Assembly: GCA_030220185.1 (NCBI GenBank)
Contig: JASPKZ010010272.1
Span: 2,768,501 to 2,832,500, forward strand
DNA: 64,000 nt
Source: Diploptera punctata
Lineage: Eukaryota; Arthropoda; Insecta; Blattodea; Blaberidae
Direction of reading: 5' to 3'
Shown: positions 34,090 through 44,939 of the stretch, piece by piece
Numbering within the stretch: position 1 is the stretch's first letter
Layout: each line of letters starts with the position of its first letter
Made by a program: the position numbers and the translations under genes
Notes under the pieces: model-generated
Databases searched by the model: none
Seen by the model: the letters and a program-made list of their open reading frames with translations, nothing else
What the model was told of the DNA's origin: nothing

Positions 34090-34655
34090 TCATCATCCTC
34101 TTATTGTGTCCTCCTTTCGGAATGTCAATTCCAAATATGCCTTCAACCATCTCTATCTTCCCATGCTTTGCTTCTTTTTCTTCCCATTCATATCCTTTCT
34201 CTTCTAGACTTTTTTCACTTGGTTAATCCATCTTTCTCATGGTTGTTTTCCTTGTATCTTGACATTTAACGGTCTTCGTGGTTGTATTTCCTTTTCCATT
34301 CTTTTTATATGTCCAAACCATTTTAGTCTATTTTTTTCTGTGTCTGTTAATTTTTCTACACTTAATGTCTCCCTGATTTTGTCATCCTCATTCTATCTCT
34401 CCTGTTTTATGTCCCATTGCACGTAAGAATTTCATTTCTGTAGCTTGGATTCTGCTCTAGTCCTTCTTTGTATATGTCCAAGTCTCAGCTGCATATGTTA
34501 GAACTGGTTTGAAACATGTCTTATACATTGTCATTTTACTCTTGGTGGGTATATCTTTATTCCAGATTAATTGTCTAGTTAAATTATAGACTTTTAAACT
34601 TTTCTGTATTCTTTTACTGATTTCAGTCTGTAGATTTATGCTGATAACTATCTTC
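34090..34655 (-). mobile_element. LINE family N2, C-terminal part
   Basis: Second copy of the family at 2930-3420. The minus frame 34675-34457 encodes KRIQKSLKVYNLTRQLIWNK and KTCFKPVLTYAAETWTYTKK, the RT thumb block. Cut at its 5' side by the tandem array that follows. Confidence 0.75.
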
Positions 34656-36429
34656 AAATATAATTTATCTTTCATTGAGAAATGTTAAATTAATAATAAA
34701 AACATCATTAGAAGCCTTACTAAGTAATGTTAAATTCCCAATAAATGTCTTCTTAACTAAGAAGCCGCCATTTGCAAAGATAGAAACAATGGTTTCAAAA
34801 GCATTTGGTGAGAGGGAATTACAACATATATAAGAGAAAAATTTGCGTCTGGATCGTAACTCGCCTCGGTAGCTCGGTAGAGCATTTGGCCCGGCAAGCC
34901 AAAGGTCCCGGGTTCGAGTCTCGGTCTAGGCGAGAATTTTTCTCTTCAAATATAATTTATCTTTCATTGAGAAATGTTAAATTAATAATAAAAACATCAT
35001 TAGAAGCCTTACTAGTAATGTTAAATTCCCAATAAATGTCTTCTTAACTAAGAAGCCGCCATTTGCAAAGATAGAAACAATGGTTTCAAAAGCATTTGGT
35101 GAGAGGGAATTACAACATATATAAGAGAAAAATTTGCATCTGGATCGTAACTCGCCTCGGTAGCTCAGTTGGTAGAGCATTTGGCCCGGCAAGCCAAAGG
35201 TCCCGGGTTCGAGTCTCGGTCTAGGCGAGAATTTTTCTCTTCAAATATAATTTATCTTTCATTGAGAAATGTTAAATTAATAATAAAAACATCATTAGAA
35301 GCCTTACTAAGTAATGTTAAATTCCCAATAAATGTCTTCTTAACTAAGAAGCCGCCATTTGCAAAGATAGAAACAATGGTTTCAAAAGCATTTGGTGAGA
35401 GGGAATTACAACATATATAAGAGAAAAATTTGCATCTGGATCGTAACTCGCCTCGGTAGCTCAGTTGGTAGAGCATTTGGCCCGGCAAGCCAAAGGTCCC
35501 GGGTTCGAGTCTCGGTCTAGGCGAGAATTTTTCTCTTCAAATATAATTTATCTTTCATTGAGAAATGTTAAATTAATAATAAAAACATCATTAGAAGCCT
35601 TACTAAGTAATGTTAAATTCCCAATAAATGTCTTCTTAACTAAGAAGCCGCCATTTGCAAAGATAGAAACAATGGTTTCAAAAGCATTTGGTGAGAGGGA
35701 ATTACAACATATATAAGAGAAAAATTTGCGTCTGGATCGTAACTCGCCTCGGTAGCTCAGTTGGTAGAGCATTTGGCCCGGCAAGCCAAAGGTCCCGGGT
35801 TCAAGTCTCGGTCTAGGCAAGAATTTTTCTCTTCAAATATAATTTATCTTTCATTGAGAAATGTTAAATTAATAATAAAAACATCATTAGAAGCCTTACT
35901 AAGTAATGTTAAATTCCCAATAAATGTCTTCTTAACTAAGAAGCCGCCATTTGCAAAGATAGAAACAATGGTTTCAAAAGCATTTGGTGAGAGGGAATTA
36001 CAACATATATAAGAGAAAAATTTGCGTCTGGATCGTAACTCGCCTCGGTAGCTCAGTTGGTAGAGCATTTGGCCCGGCAAGCCAAAGGTCCCGGGTTCAA
36101 GTCTCGGTCTAGGCGAGAATTTTTCTCTTCAAATATAATTTATCTTTCATTGAGAAATGTTAAATTAATAATAAAAACATCATTAGAAGCCTTACTAAGT
36201 AATGTTAAATTCCCAATAAATGTCTTCTTAACTAAGAAGCCGCCATTTGCAAAGATAGAAACAATGGTTTCAAAAGCATTTGGTGAGAGGGAATTACAAC
36301 ATATATAAGAGAAAAATTTGCGTCTGGATCGTAACTCGCCTCGGTAGCTCAGTTGGTAGAGCATTTGGCCCGGCAAGCCAAAGGTCCCGGGTTCGAGTCT
36401 CGGTCTAGGCGAGAATTTTTCTCTTCAAA
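34651..36429 (+). repeat. Six-unit tandem array of a 296-bp tRNA-headed unit (SINE-E)
   Basis: Period exactly 296 bp; units are almost identical. Each has a tRNA-like module: 34863-34932 (4-nt deletion in the D loop), 35154-35227, 35450-35523, 35746-35819, 36042-36115 and 36338-36411. The modules have A-box TAGCTCAGTTGG, B-box GGTTCGAGTC (GGTTCAAGTC in units 4 and 5), a D stem GCTC/GAGC, an anticodon stem TTGGC/GCCAA with loop CCGGCAA, and a T stem CCGGG/CTCGG. The acceptor stem has one mismatch and position 33 is C, not U, so these are SINE heads or tRNA pseudogenes rather than working tRNAs. The remaining unit body includes GAAGCCGCCATTTGCAAAGA and TTTCATTGAGAAATGTTAAA. Confidence 0.92.
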
Positions 36430-36545
36430 TTTAATATTTGGTGATCGTTCTGCTTCCTACATATTTTCATGACTGCCATTTTCTCGATACTTATTTTTAA
36501 ACCAAATTCTTCTGAAACGGTTTTCCAATGTTCAAGTACAATCTT
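36430..36545 (-). mobile_element. LINE RT piece on the far side of the array
   Basis: Minus frame reads LEHWKTVSEEFGLKISIEKM and AVMKICRK, the RT block that precedes the YLG block. With 34090-34655 it brackets the array in correct LINE order, so both probably come from one N2-like copy. Confidence 0.55.
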
Positions 36546-36840
36546 AGACAAAAAAATGAGTCATCTCTTGAACACACATTTCTTCCAAGTCCTACTCGGC
36601 ACAGCGCTGGGTTCAAACTAGAAAACTAGTCATAATTGTGCAGTCTCTGAGCTACTGTGTTATGTGGCATAAATTGAAGACACTCCTACGTGTCCTGTTA
36701 GGTCAGCAGTAAAGCATGCAGTCACTGTTTCTGTTAATGAAGGTCGCTGGTTTGCATCCTCAATTATGCAGTTTTTCTTTTTCGTGATATTTGTATTAAA
36801 ATGTTTTATGAATTAAAAAGCAACAGCATCTATCAAGTTT

Positions 36841-37850
36841 GTTTATAATGAAACATTGAGTTTTACCATGGCTCAGCGCACACACAACGACATAGGCACA
36901 AGGCAATCTCTCCTTGCACTGGTAAACATTGCAGGTTTTTCTGCTCATGAGGCTGGAAGGCATTTGAGAGTCCCTGCATCTACAGCTCTGAGGTTGGTGA
37001 GATTATCCAGGGAAGGGATTGAAAAGTCGTGTTGGTTCAGGAAGAAGACATGTTTCCACTCCCCAAGAGAATGAAGCTTTAATGCAGAAGCCCATAGCAA
37101 CCCCTTCCAAATTGCTTCTCAAATTAAAGCAAATTCTCATTTCCCTTGATCAGCTCGGACAGCTCTGCAGCATTTAAATGATGCAGGACTTTTTGCACGG
37201 ACAGCAGCAAAGAAGGAACATCTGAGAGACAATCACAGATTGTTTCGGCTCACCTTTGCAGAGGAAAATACCAACTGTGATTGAAATAATATAATATTCT
37301 CAGATGAGGTGACATTTTCTTCAGCTCATGACTGCAAAGTGATTGTCTATCGTCCAAAGGGATCTCGATATGATGCAGAATACGTGGCTAGATAATTTTG
37401 TCATGTTGAGGCTGGATATCACGGGAGTCTGGGTGTATTGTAGAAGCTGGATGACACACTGAACAGTGTGCAGATAAGGCTATACTAGAGAACATCTCGA
37501 TTCATCTGTGAAGATGACACATCCTGATGGAATTATTGAATTCATACAGGATAATCATCCTGTCCACACTTGTCGAGTGGTTTCAAATTGGAGAGGCAGG
37601 ATATCAGAGTGATAGACTGACCTCCCTGTTCACCAGATTTGAATCCAATCGAAAATGTGTGGGTTAAGATGAAAATAGAGATGAACTCTAATTGACGAAA
37701 GATGGCGTATGGGCACAAATTCAAGACATCTGGGATGCTCTAGCCGATTGTCCACGTGCCTGTAGAAATTTGATTGCATCAATGCCCCGCAGATTGAGGG
37801 CAGTAATAGATGCTGAGGGTTCATACACTCGATATTGATTTTGTTTTTGT
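36841..37850 (+). pseudogene. Tc1/mariner-superfamily transposase pseudogene
   Basis: Begins MAQRTHNDIGTRQSLLALVN with a helix-turn-helix-like start (GFSAHEAGRHLRVPASTALR). It continues, with many stops and frameshifts, to IFSDEVTFSSAHDCKVIVYR (likely catalytic Asp region) and PPCSPDLNPIENVWVKMKIE (the family's DLNPIEN signature near 37620-37680). Terminal inverted repeats are not recognised. An ancient dead copy. Confidence 0.8.
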
Positions 37851-37974
37851 TAAAGTTTTCATTTTAGAAGATATTATTTTCTTTCCTCATATATTTATTA
37901 GAAGAAGGTTTTAATTTATGTTTTTGTGTGTGCATTAAAGCCATAAAACTCATATATAAAATTAAATATGAAAT

Positions 37975-38255
37975 ATATTACAGGCGAAATGCTATTCTAA
38001 CATTCAGTTTAACAGACTGATGTCAGGACACGACTGCCTGGCTCACCACCTCCACAGAATAAACGTTTTCCAATCCGACAGATGTGTCATATGCAAAGAC
38101 CCGGACCTGATCATGGACAAACACCACCTTCTAGTCTGTCCAGCTTTAAATCCAACTGCACAACACTCTAAGGACCTTGTTCGCTTGTACTGGGAAGCCA
38201 GAGAGAAAATGACTTATGCGTCAAATCTCGCCATTAGAAAACAACAACATTCAGT
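37975..38255 (+). mobile_element. LINE family N3 C-terminal fragment
   Basis: Frame encodes MSGHDCLAHHLHRINVFQSD, then the knuckle CVICKDPDLIMDKHHLLVC (C-x2-C-x9-H-x4-C type) and RLYWEAREKMTYAS. Same C-terminal module as 10490-11005. Confidence 0.75.
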
Positions 38256-38660
38256 TTAAGAAAAAGTAGAACAGGAATTGAACCCATGAGGTTACGAACG
38301 CAGATGATGTCTTAAACCTCTTGACCATGGAAACACATTAAGCCAAGCTCTCTCTTTTGTGTTCCTTGCGTGTGCACTGTGTTAACTAGCAAACAACCCA
38401 GAACAATTACTGAAAACATGTTGATGTGAATACAGCTTCTGCGAGCGCTCATGAAGTTCCCCGATCGGTTGATAGAATCTGCGGATGACTCATTTTTTTG
38501 TCTATGGTTGTACATATATATCAGTAATCTAGTGAAATGCATTAATAGTGAGGGACCTAATAAGATTTTGAATTTTCCATTTTTTAACACATATTGTCCT
38601 TCTGAGAGCTTTGATTTGTTGTAAGTAACATTTCTAATTAATAGTAGTAATAGTCCTGAT
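38255..38660. other. tRNA-like inverted B-box region, otherwise unassigned
   Basis: Near 38270-38340 GGAATTGAACCCATGAGG resembles an inverted B-box of a tRNA-derived repeat. The rest shows nothing recognisable. Confidence 0.3.
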
Positions 38661-39124
38661 CACACCAACCGGAAACATAGGGCCTTGATAAAAGCTCGCC
38701 AACTCACTCTGTTGTTTGCCAATGCCTTAATTTCATTCCAACTCATCCCTGCCTGTTCAGCTTCATCCCTGATGGTATTACTCCATGTTGAAGACCTAGG
38801 TCTTCCTTTTCACCTTCTCAATCCTTGGGGGTTCTAATCAAATGCCATTTTTATGATCTTATCATTCTCTCTCTCCTTAACACATGACCAATCCATTTTC
38901 ATTTTCTAAATTTGATTTCTTTACAAATTTTATTTTGATTTTTTGTTCTCCAAAGTTATTTGTTATAATCTCTTGCCACCATATACCCAAGATATTTCTC
39001 AGGCAACGATTTACAAATATTTGCAATCTCTTTCCAATTTGTTTAGTAGCCTTCCAAGTTTCACAGCTGTATAATAAAATTGATTTCACGTTTGAATTAA
39101 ATAATCTTAGTATAAGTCTTAAGG
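38660..39124 (-). mobile_element. LINE RT C-terminal fragment (family N6)
   Basis: The minus frame at about 39120-38877 encodes FNSNVKSILLYSCETWKATK and FVNRCLRNILGIWWQEIITN, the RT thumb block with the W...I.N pattern. It continues, frame-broken, to 38660. Interrupted by a SINE-A at 39125. Confidence 0.75.
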
Positions 39125-39411
39125 GTCCACCGCTATGGTCTCGAGGTAGCATGTTGCCTTGTCACGCAGTGGGCCCTGGTTGGGGCAGTTTTTCTGGGTG
39201 AGGATTTTTATCAGGGTTTTTCTTGACCTGTAAGGCAAATGTCAGGAAAACTTTAAGGCCCAAACGGTCCCCGAAATCATATGGCCATCATCATCATCCT
39301 TCACCGGTGTGGAAAGCAACCATACCTACAATTCCCTAGTAAAGCATAGCATGAAAATGCTTTGATTGCAGTGAAGGACCTGCGCCCTTGGGCAGAATTA
39401 CTATGGATGGA
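39125..39411 (+). mobile_element. SINE-A copy with target duplication, inside LINE N6
   Basis: Full SINE-A with a partly deleted B-box (GGGCCCTGGTTGGGGCAG). AGTCTTAAG repeats on both sides (about 39115-39124 and 39412-39420). Confidence 0.88.
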
Positions 39412-39429
39412 AGTCTTAAGGAGATTTGT

Positions 39430-39560
39430 TTCGATCTGTCTCTTAATTAATGGTAGAGAGGAAAAAATTCCTGCTGAATCAGGAATTGAACCCTGGACCT
39501 TCAGCTTGAAGTATTGATGCTCTTCCAATTGAGATTCCTTACCGTGCAAGCACAAAATTT
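39430..39560 (-). mobile_element. tRNA-like SINE fragment
   Basis: Inverted tRNA-like head: GGAATTGAACCCTGGACC carries the B-box complement and CTCTTCCAATTGAGATTCC the A-box side. Family not assigned. Confidence 0.45.
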
Positions 39561-39737
39561 TCTTAATCTCTTCTTACTCCAGTATAGTAAACAAATCATT
39601 CATAATAGAGGTAGGTTGCTTCTCCATCAAGACATGATGGGATTTAGCATAGATAAAGCTATTACTATGATCAAAATAAGAAAATTATTATAACACTATT
39701 ACAATTAATGGTAAAGAGAAAAAGCTTAATATTAATT

Positions 39738-39957
39738 TACTTAATATTTAATTTTAGGAAGTGATATTTTGAGATTATTTTAATTATATTATTTTCAGTC
39801 TGATCATCTTACCTCAATATTAATGTTGATTTGTTCTTGAACATGTTTAAAAACAATGTTTTATCGTCAGCTTGTCTGACAGAATTGTTTTGAACATGTC
39901 CAACAACAAATCAACATAATATTGAGGTAAGATGATCAGACTGAAAATAATATAATT
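39738..39957. mobile_element. Penelope-like foldback (48-kb subfamily)
   Basis: Outer sequence AATTTTAGGAAGTGATATTT, then inverted arms TCTGATCATCTTACCTCAAT and its mirror. The inner part has the CTGA-hairpin-GAAA-like phrase partly deleted. Confidence 0.75.
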
Positions 39958-40039
39958 TACTTAATTGATTATAGCACTATCTTCTAATCTTAAATAGAGA
40001 TTGTTTGCTTCTTTTTCTGGTCCCTTAATTCATGGGCAC

Positions 40040-40170
40040 CATCGAACCCATAGGTGCAGACAAACTCTCTATACATCCTTATCCTGAGCTAATGTTTTCC
40101 AATAATCTCATTGTATAATCAACTTCACTCATGTTAATGGTGTTCTCCCAACTCATTCTTAATCTTTGAA
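40040..40170 (-). mobile_element. LINE family N1 scrap
   Basis: ACAAACTCTCTATACATCC, CCTGAGCTAATGTTTTCC and GGTGTTCTCCCAACTCATTC follow the N1 3' end order. Confidence 0.6.
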
Positions 40171-40399
40171 CTGAGGGTTTTTCAAAAAAGTAGAGAAGAA
40201 TGCAAAATATTAAAATTATCTGTTAATTAAATAACTTTTTTACAAAGAACAGCAAATTTTACAGATGAAAGTCAAACTTGCAGTGGGGAGCCCATTGTCC
40301 CCATTTTTTTTTAGCTATTCTGTTCTAGGGTAATTTTGAATGCCAATTAATGAATTAACACTCTTTGATATTAAAATTTTACTGCAAATATGACATAAT

Positions 40400-40690
40400 T
40401 TCAATAAATAGTAATTTCTTATCTTACCTCATAGTTTGTTTTCTTAAACATGGGAACTGCAGTTTTCAAAACGAACATCCCTCCCATTGTCAATAGACAT
40501 TATGACTACTGGATTTTCGTTGGAATCTCCATCTACAATGTTGCCATCTGGTGTTGATTTGACGAACTTCGAGATCAAATCCCGTTCATTTGTAATTTCA
40601 AAATTTATGGATCTAAATTTATTCTTCAGAATATATATCTTTTCCCAAACTGTCAATTCTAAGGGCTACATGCAAATACATTAGTCTCTG
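40400..40690 (-). mobile_element. Penelope-like C-terminal fragment (40/56-kb subfamily)
   Basis: Minus frame 40656-40444 encodes [20 protein letters not shown], then NERDLISKFVKSTPDGN, the C-terminal tail of the GIY-YIG polyprotein. It ends at the outer motif ATGAGGTAAG. It is the uninterrupted counterpart of 56000-56440. Confidence 0.75.
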
Positions 40691-41331
40691 GTGAGTTGAG
40701 TTTTCCGTGAGAACATGCAAAGTTTGAATTAGCGAGTTGCCGACTGGTCATGCATGAAAATAGTTTTTTTGTAATATTGGCAAGAAATTACCCAGAATTC
40801 TCAGCGATAAAACCACTTCCGTTATTTTTGTCTGTAAGAGGAATGCATTTACGCTTGCGTCCTGCAAATAGTACCATATACGACGTCTGCATCACACGAT
40901 ATTATGCCGATTCTCCTGTTCTTCCAGTTGAATTCTTTGGTAGACTCTATCAAATTCCTCTTCTCCGCATATACCGAAAACATGATCGAAGTCTTCAAGG
41001 TCCAACATCTTGGATAAAGCAGCAAGGTTTTAAAGTACATTGGGTTGCTCACGATTCGTTCTCTGCAAAGTCACCTCGCCAGGTAGCTTAGGAATTTCGA
41101 CAATTATTATCGCATGAACAGATTTTTGAGTATGCAAAAATGTCTTTGGATGCAACTTTCTCAGCAGAGAACGACTTTTACAGGCTAATGCGTTCATAGA
41201 TAAGACCCTAAATGTTTTTCCAAATGTTTTTTGAACCTCATAATGTTATTTTCCATATTTAACTATGAATATTTTCAATAGTTAATCACAAACATACAGA
41301 AAATGCTTTAAGATTAGTTTATAAGCCTAAA
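40690..41331. other. Unassigned stretch
   Basis: A 113-aa plus frame (40750-41091) is open but shows no motif I recognise, and an overlapping minus frame is equally open. I do not call a gene. Confidence 0.4.
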
Positions 41332-41492
41332 AATATTCAGACTCTGACCCATGGCATAAGCCCCTCCTGGAGAACTAGCTCCTTGGATTTTTTTCCATCC
41401 TAAAAAATCCATCGACCCCACCCAGGTTTGAACCTGCAACTCTTGAGTCCAGAGGCAAGGAACATAACTACTAGTCCACCACAGCCAACCAA
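41332..41492 (-). mobile_element. SINE-C copy
   Basis: Best preserved of the three SINE-C copies: AAAAATATTCAGACTCTGAC at one end, AGGTTTGAACCTGCAACTC (inverted B-box) and ACTACTAGTCCACCACAGCC (inverted head) at the other. Confidence 0.75.
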
Positions 41493-41779
41493 TCAATATC
41501 TAGGGACACTTAATTTTGAATTTGTAATAAGACATTAATCTGTCCAGTGCTTACTCATGGATCTGAAGCACGAGTGCTAAATAAGTATATTACTTTTGAA
41601 AAGAAAAATTAACGCTTGAACTGGGACTTGAACTCCAGACCTCTGATTCTATATGCACTACTGGAGTTCAAGTTCTTTCTAAGTTAGTAAGAAATGATAA
41701 TGATACGTAACATATCAAAACTGGTCTTCAAAAAATCTACAAATACGAGGTGAGTCGTGAAAATTTCTAACTCTATATA

Positions 41780-42751
41780 CAGTAAAACTTGTTTAATCCA
41801 GAACATGAATAATGCAGAAATCTGTCCAATGTGAACAAATTTATTGGGCCCGGTGAAATAATAGTAATTTTAAGTGTATTTATTTTGCGATAAAATGGAA
41901 TCTGTCCAATGCGGAAACGGAAGGATATTTCTACACAATTCACGAAATCATGTATAAAGTAGAAAGACAAGAGAAATAAATTAGTTTCCTCCACTTCATT
42001 GAATTCCTGTTAGGCAAAAAAAAAAAAACAACAGTAAGGAATGATTTCTGCAGCAGGGTAAGTAAAGATTTTACCTGTACCTGAAATTTTATTTCGTCAT
42101 TGCACACCCATTATACGAAATACCTGTCTTACAAATAATCATTGCACTGTAAATCTTAAATTAGTTTAAGTTCTGAGACCGATCTTTCACAGGTAGCATT
42201 CTGAATTTACGGAATAAAGATGGCTAAAACGTATGTATCATTGTCATTAAACGAAAAAATGAAAGCGATTGAAGATAAATCTGCAAATTTCCGGACCGAT
42301 GTTCCAAAGTCAAGCTCTAGCTGTTGCTATATCCCTAGGGAATAACGATTTCAAGGCATCTTCAGGTAGACTGGTCAGTTTTAAAAGATGACACAATGTA
42401 GTGTGGAACAAAATTTGCGGGGAATCAAAGCATATGGAGAAAAGTGTAGTTAGTGAGTGGAAACCGAAACTGCATACTTTAATTTCAGGATACGCGCCTA
42501 AGAGACATTTTTAATGCTGACAAAACAAGACTGTTTTTTCACGCATTACCGTCGAAATCGCTCATACATACAACACCTCACTTTTCAAAGGCAGCAGAAC
42601 TACAATTAAACCAAGGTACGTAAAAAGACATATATAGTACTCTATAATCTAAGATTATTAATAAGTTTTAGATTTTTTATAATGCAGAATTTTGTCTAAT
42701 GTGGAAAAAAAAATTGGTCCCATGCGATTCCGCTTTGAGCAAGTTTTACTG
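41780..42751 (+). mobile_element. Tigger/pogo-like DNA transposon relic
   Basis: 972 bp bounded by CAGTAAAACTTG at the left and CAAGTTTTACTG at the right, exact inverted repeats, with TA on each side (41778-41779, 42752-42753). Inside, in broken frames, are MAKTYVSLSLNEKMKAIEDK (HTH start), NDFKASSGRLVSF, HNVVWNKICGESK and WKPKLHTLISGYAP, which match the CENP-B-like DNA-binding half of Tigger transposases. The DDE half is almost wholly missing, so it is an internally deleted, inactive copy. Confidence 0.88.
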
Positions 42752-42844
42752 TATGAATAAAACATCTCAAAAGAAGAGAACAGAATATAAAAGATCTTCA
42801 AAATAAGAAATATGAAGACATAGCAAAATATTTATATAATAAAT

Positions 42845-43345
42845 TTGGGAATTTTTAACATTATGAGGTTTAATTCATAAGAATTAAATTAATTGTGATT
42901 TCTTCATACCTCATACTTCTATGTTTTTTTAAATACAGCACTGCAGTATCAGCGACCATCGTCACCATCCTCAGCTGTTTTCACGACTGTCAATTTTTTC
43001 TTTTGCCAGTAATTATCCAAACTGCCATCTGGTGTTCTTTTGAAGGAATTATTTTCTAAACTGCCATCTGGTGTTCTTTTGAAGGAATCATTTTCTAAAC
43101 TGCCATCTGTTGTATTTTGAAGAAAAATGATTTCTTCAAAAGAGCACCAGATGACAGTTTAGAAAATAATTCCTTCAAAAGAACACCAGATGGCAGTTTG
43201 GATAATTACCGGCAAAAGAAAAAAATTGACAGTCGTGAAAACAGCCGAGGATGGTGACGATGGTCGCTGATACTGCAGTGCTGTGTTTAAAAAACATAGA
43301 AGTATGAGGTAAGAAGAAATCACGATTCATTTAATTCTTATAGCA
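42845..43345. mobile_element. Penelope-related foldback (32.7/43-kb subfamily)
   Basis: Arms mirror each other from ATACCTCATACTTCTATG to ATAGAAGTATGAGGTAAG. Each arm includes AACTGCCATCTGGTGTTC, which is also repeated in direct order on the left arm, and a hammerhead-like core (42935-43005 minus, 43225-43290 plus). No protein. Confidence 0.8.
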
Positions 43346-43605
43346 AAATATGCTGAAACAATAAAACACCTTCCTAGAAGAACAGCAGTAGCTCTCTTCA
43401 GATTGGAAATGGACCATGACTGTCTGGATGACCACCTTCACAGAATGGGAATTGTCACTAGAACTATGGGATGCTGCTTGAGTGGAGAAAATGTTCTCCT
43501 AAGCAAGGAACATTTGCTAAATTGCAGGTGACTTGACCCTGAGAAAAAGGACAGGAAAGACTTTGCAGGACTTTATTGGGAAGCAAGACGACTAATGGTG
43601 TAAAC
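43346..43605 (+). mobile_element. LINE family N3 C-terminal fragment
   Basis: Frame reads RRTAVALFRLEMDHDCLDDH, LHRMGI, a damaged knuckle, HLLNCR and LYWEARRLM, as at 10490 and 37975. It abuts the foldback directly. Confidence 0.7.
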
Positions 43606-43724
43606 CAAGCTCCAGCCATTTGAAAACAACAACATATTAATTAAAACAAGAAGATTAAATTGAACTGGTTCATATAAACAAAATGATTACAGATAAAATG
43701 TAAAAAAAAAAAATTCTACTTAAC

Positions 43725-43905
43725 CAACAAGAAATTAGACCTAGAGGGAAACTAAAATAGATAAAAGGATTGTATAATCAGAATCTTTGACAGAAAGAAT
43801 ATGGAATTGGGAGCAAACATTATTGGATAGGGATATCTGGATGATGTCCATTGAGGAGGCAAAGACTATTATAGGGCTGTTGATCCAAGAAGAAGAAAAA
43901 AATAT
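43725..43905 (+). mobile_element. LINE 3' scrap (N4-like)
   Basis: Ends with AAAGACTATTATAGGGCTG and GAAGAAGAAAAA, resembling the AKAHxGL end seen at 16000 (N4). Stops throughout. Confidence 0.45.
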
Positions 43906-44059
43906 GAAGTTCTGCACTTAGTTATGTCATTAAGATATGACTTACCTTCACCTGCAGCAAGTCCCTTTAGTTTTTTTTTTTTTTTTTCCCCTAATGTGAA
44001 GCTAACTTTCTGCAGAATGTATTCATCTACCAGAAACTGTGACTTAAGTTATATTTGAA

Positions 44060-44525
44060 GAGAGAAATTTTTGTCCAGACCGAGACTCGAACACAGGACC
44101 TTTGGGTTTCTAGGCCATCTGATCTATCGTGGCGAGTTCCGATCTAGATGCAAATTTTTCTCTTACATACTTTGTAATTCCCATCACCAAATGCTATGAA
44201 GCCATTGCTTCTATCTTTGCAAATGGCAGCTTCTTGGTTAAGAAGACATTTATCGGGAATTAAACACTACTTTATAAAGCCAGTAGGGCTTCTATTGATG
44301 TTTTTATTATTAATTTACACTTCTCACTGAAGGATAAATTATGTTTGAAGAGAAAAATTTTTACATCAACTGAAGCCCTACTGGCTTTATAAAATAGTGT
44401 TTAATTCCTGATAAATGTCTTCTTAACCAAGAAGCCACCATTTGCAAAGATAGAAGCAAAGGCTTCATAGCATTTGGTGCTGGGAATTACAAAGAATGTA
44501 AGAGAAAAATTTGTGTGACTTAAGT
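44060..44525. mobile_element. SINE-E foldback copy
   Basis: The unit of the 36-kb array in inverted orientation (tRNA-like head complement at about 44080-44160, degraded), followed by body and its mirror: TTTATAAAGCCAGTAGGGCT then AGCCCTACTGGCTTTATAAA, and GAAGACATTTATCGGGAATT then its inverse. Two arms of about 160-180 bp. Confidence 0.75.
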
Positions 44526-44568
44526 ACGCGTCTACTAGCTAGGTTTGTAAGGAAGAATGGCAACTATA

Positions 44569-44694
44569 TTTAATTTTAGGAAGTTATATTTTGAGCTGAA
44601 GATAAAACAGAGAATTGTTTTGAAACATGTCCAAGAACAAATCAACATTAATATTGAGGTAAGATGTCCAGACCAAAAATAATATAATGGCAAC
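44569..44694 (+). mobile_element. Penelope-like 3' end (48-kb subfamily)
   Basis: AATTTTAGGAAGTTATATTT joined directly to CTGAAGATAAAACAG, then GAAACATGTCCAAGAACAAA, and ends GGTAAGATGTCCAGACC. A single plus-strand arm. Confidence 0.75.
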
Positions 44695-44939
44695 TATGTT
44701 TATTATACATCTTACGGTATGAGAATGGGCAGTAGAAACACATTATGCCTTTCAAGCAGCACTGTACCTTTTACCCTATTACCTAGATTTAAAAAAATTC
44801 TCAAGAATTAATGAAGACATTGTTTTATTGAATTTTTAGCATAACATCTCTCTGTAACATTTAATTCCAACATAAAGATAAAAATTAGCTCTTCAAACAA
44901 ATATTCTGCATACATCCACAAAATAATAAAATAACTTAC

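Noticed and set aside
34805..36376. Repeated 76-90-aa frames on both strands every 296 bp
   Set aside because: Frames through the SINE-E tandem array; they include the tRNA-like head and have no protein motif.
34863..36411. A cluster of six functional tRNA genes
   Set aside because: Acceptor-stem mismatch, C at position 33, odd loop and attached SINE body argue for tRNA-derived repeats instead.
40750..41091. 113-aa plus-strand ORF as a host gene
   Set aside because: No recognised motif, an equally open antisense frame, and no splice or regulatory context.
44597..44640. Active hammerhead in the 48-kb Penelope subfamily (CTGAAGA, hairpin, GAAACATGTCC)
   Set aside because: The core is present, but I could not find a convincing stem I, and the stem III loop would be only two bases; kept as a relative, not called as a ribozyme.
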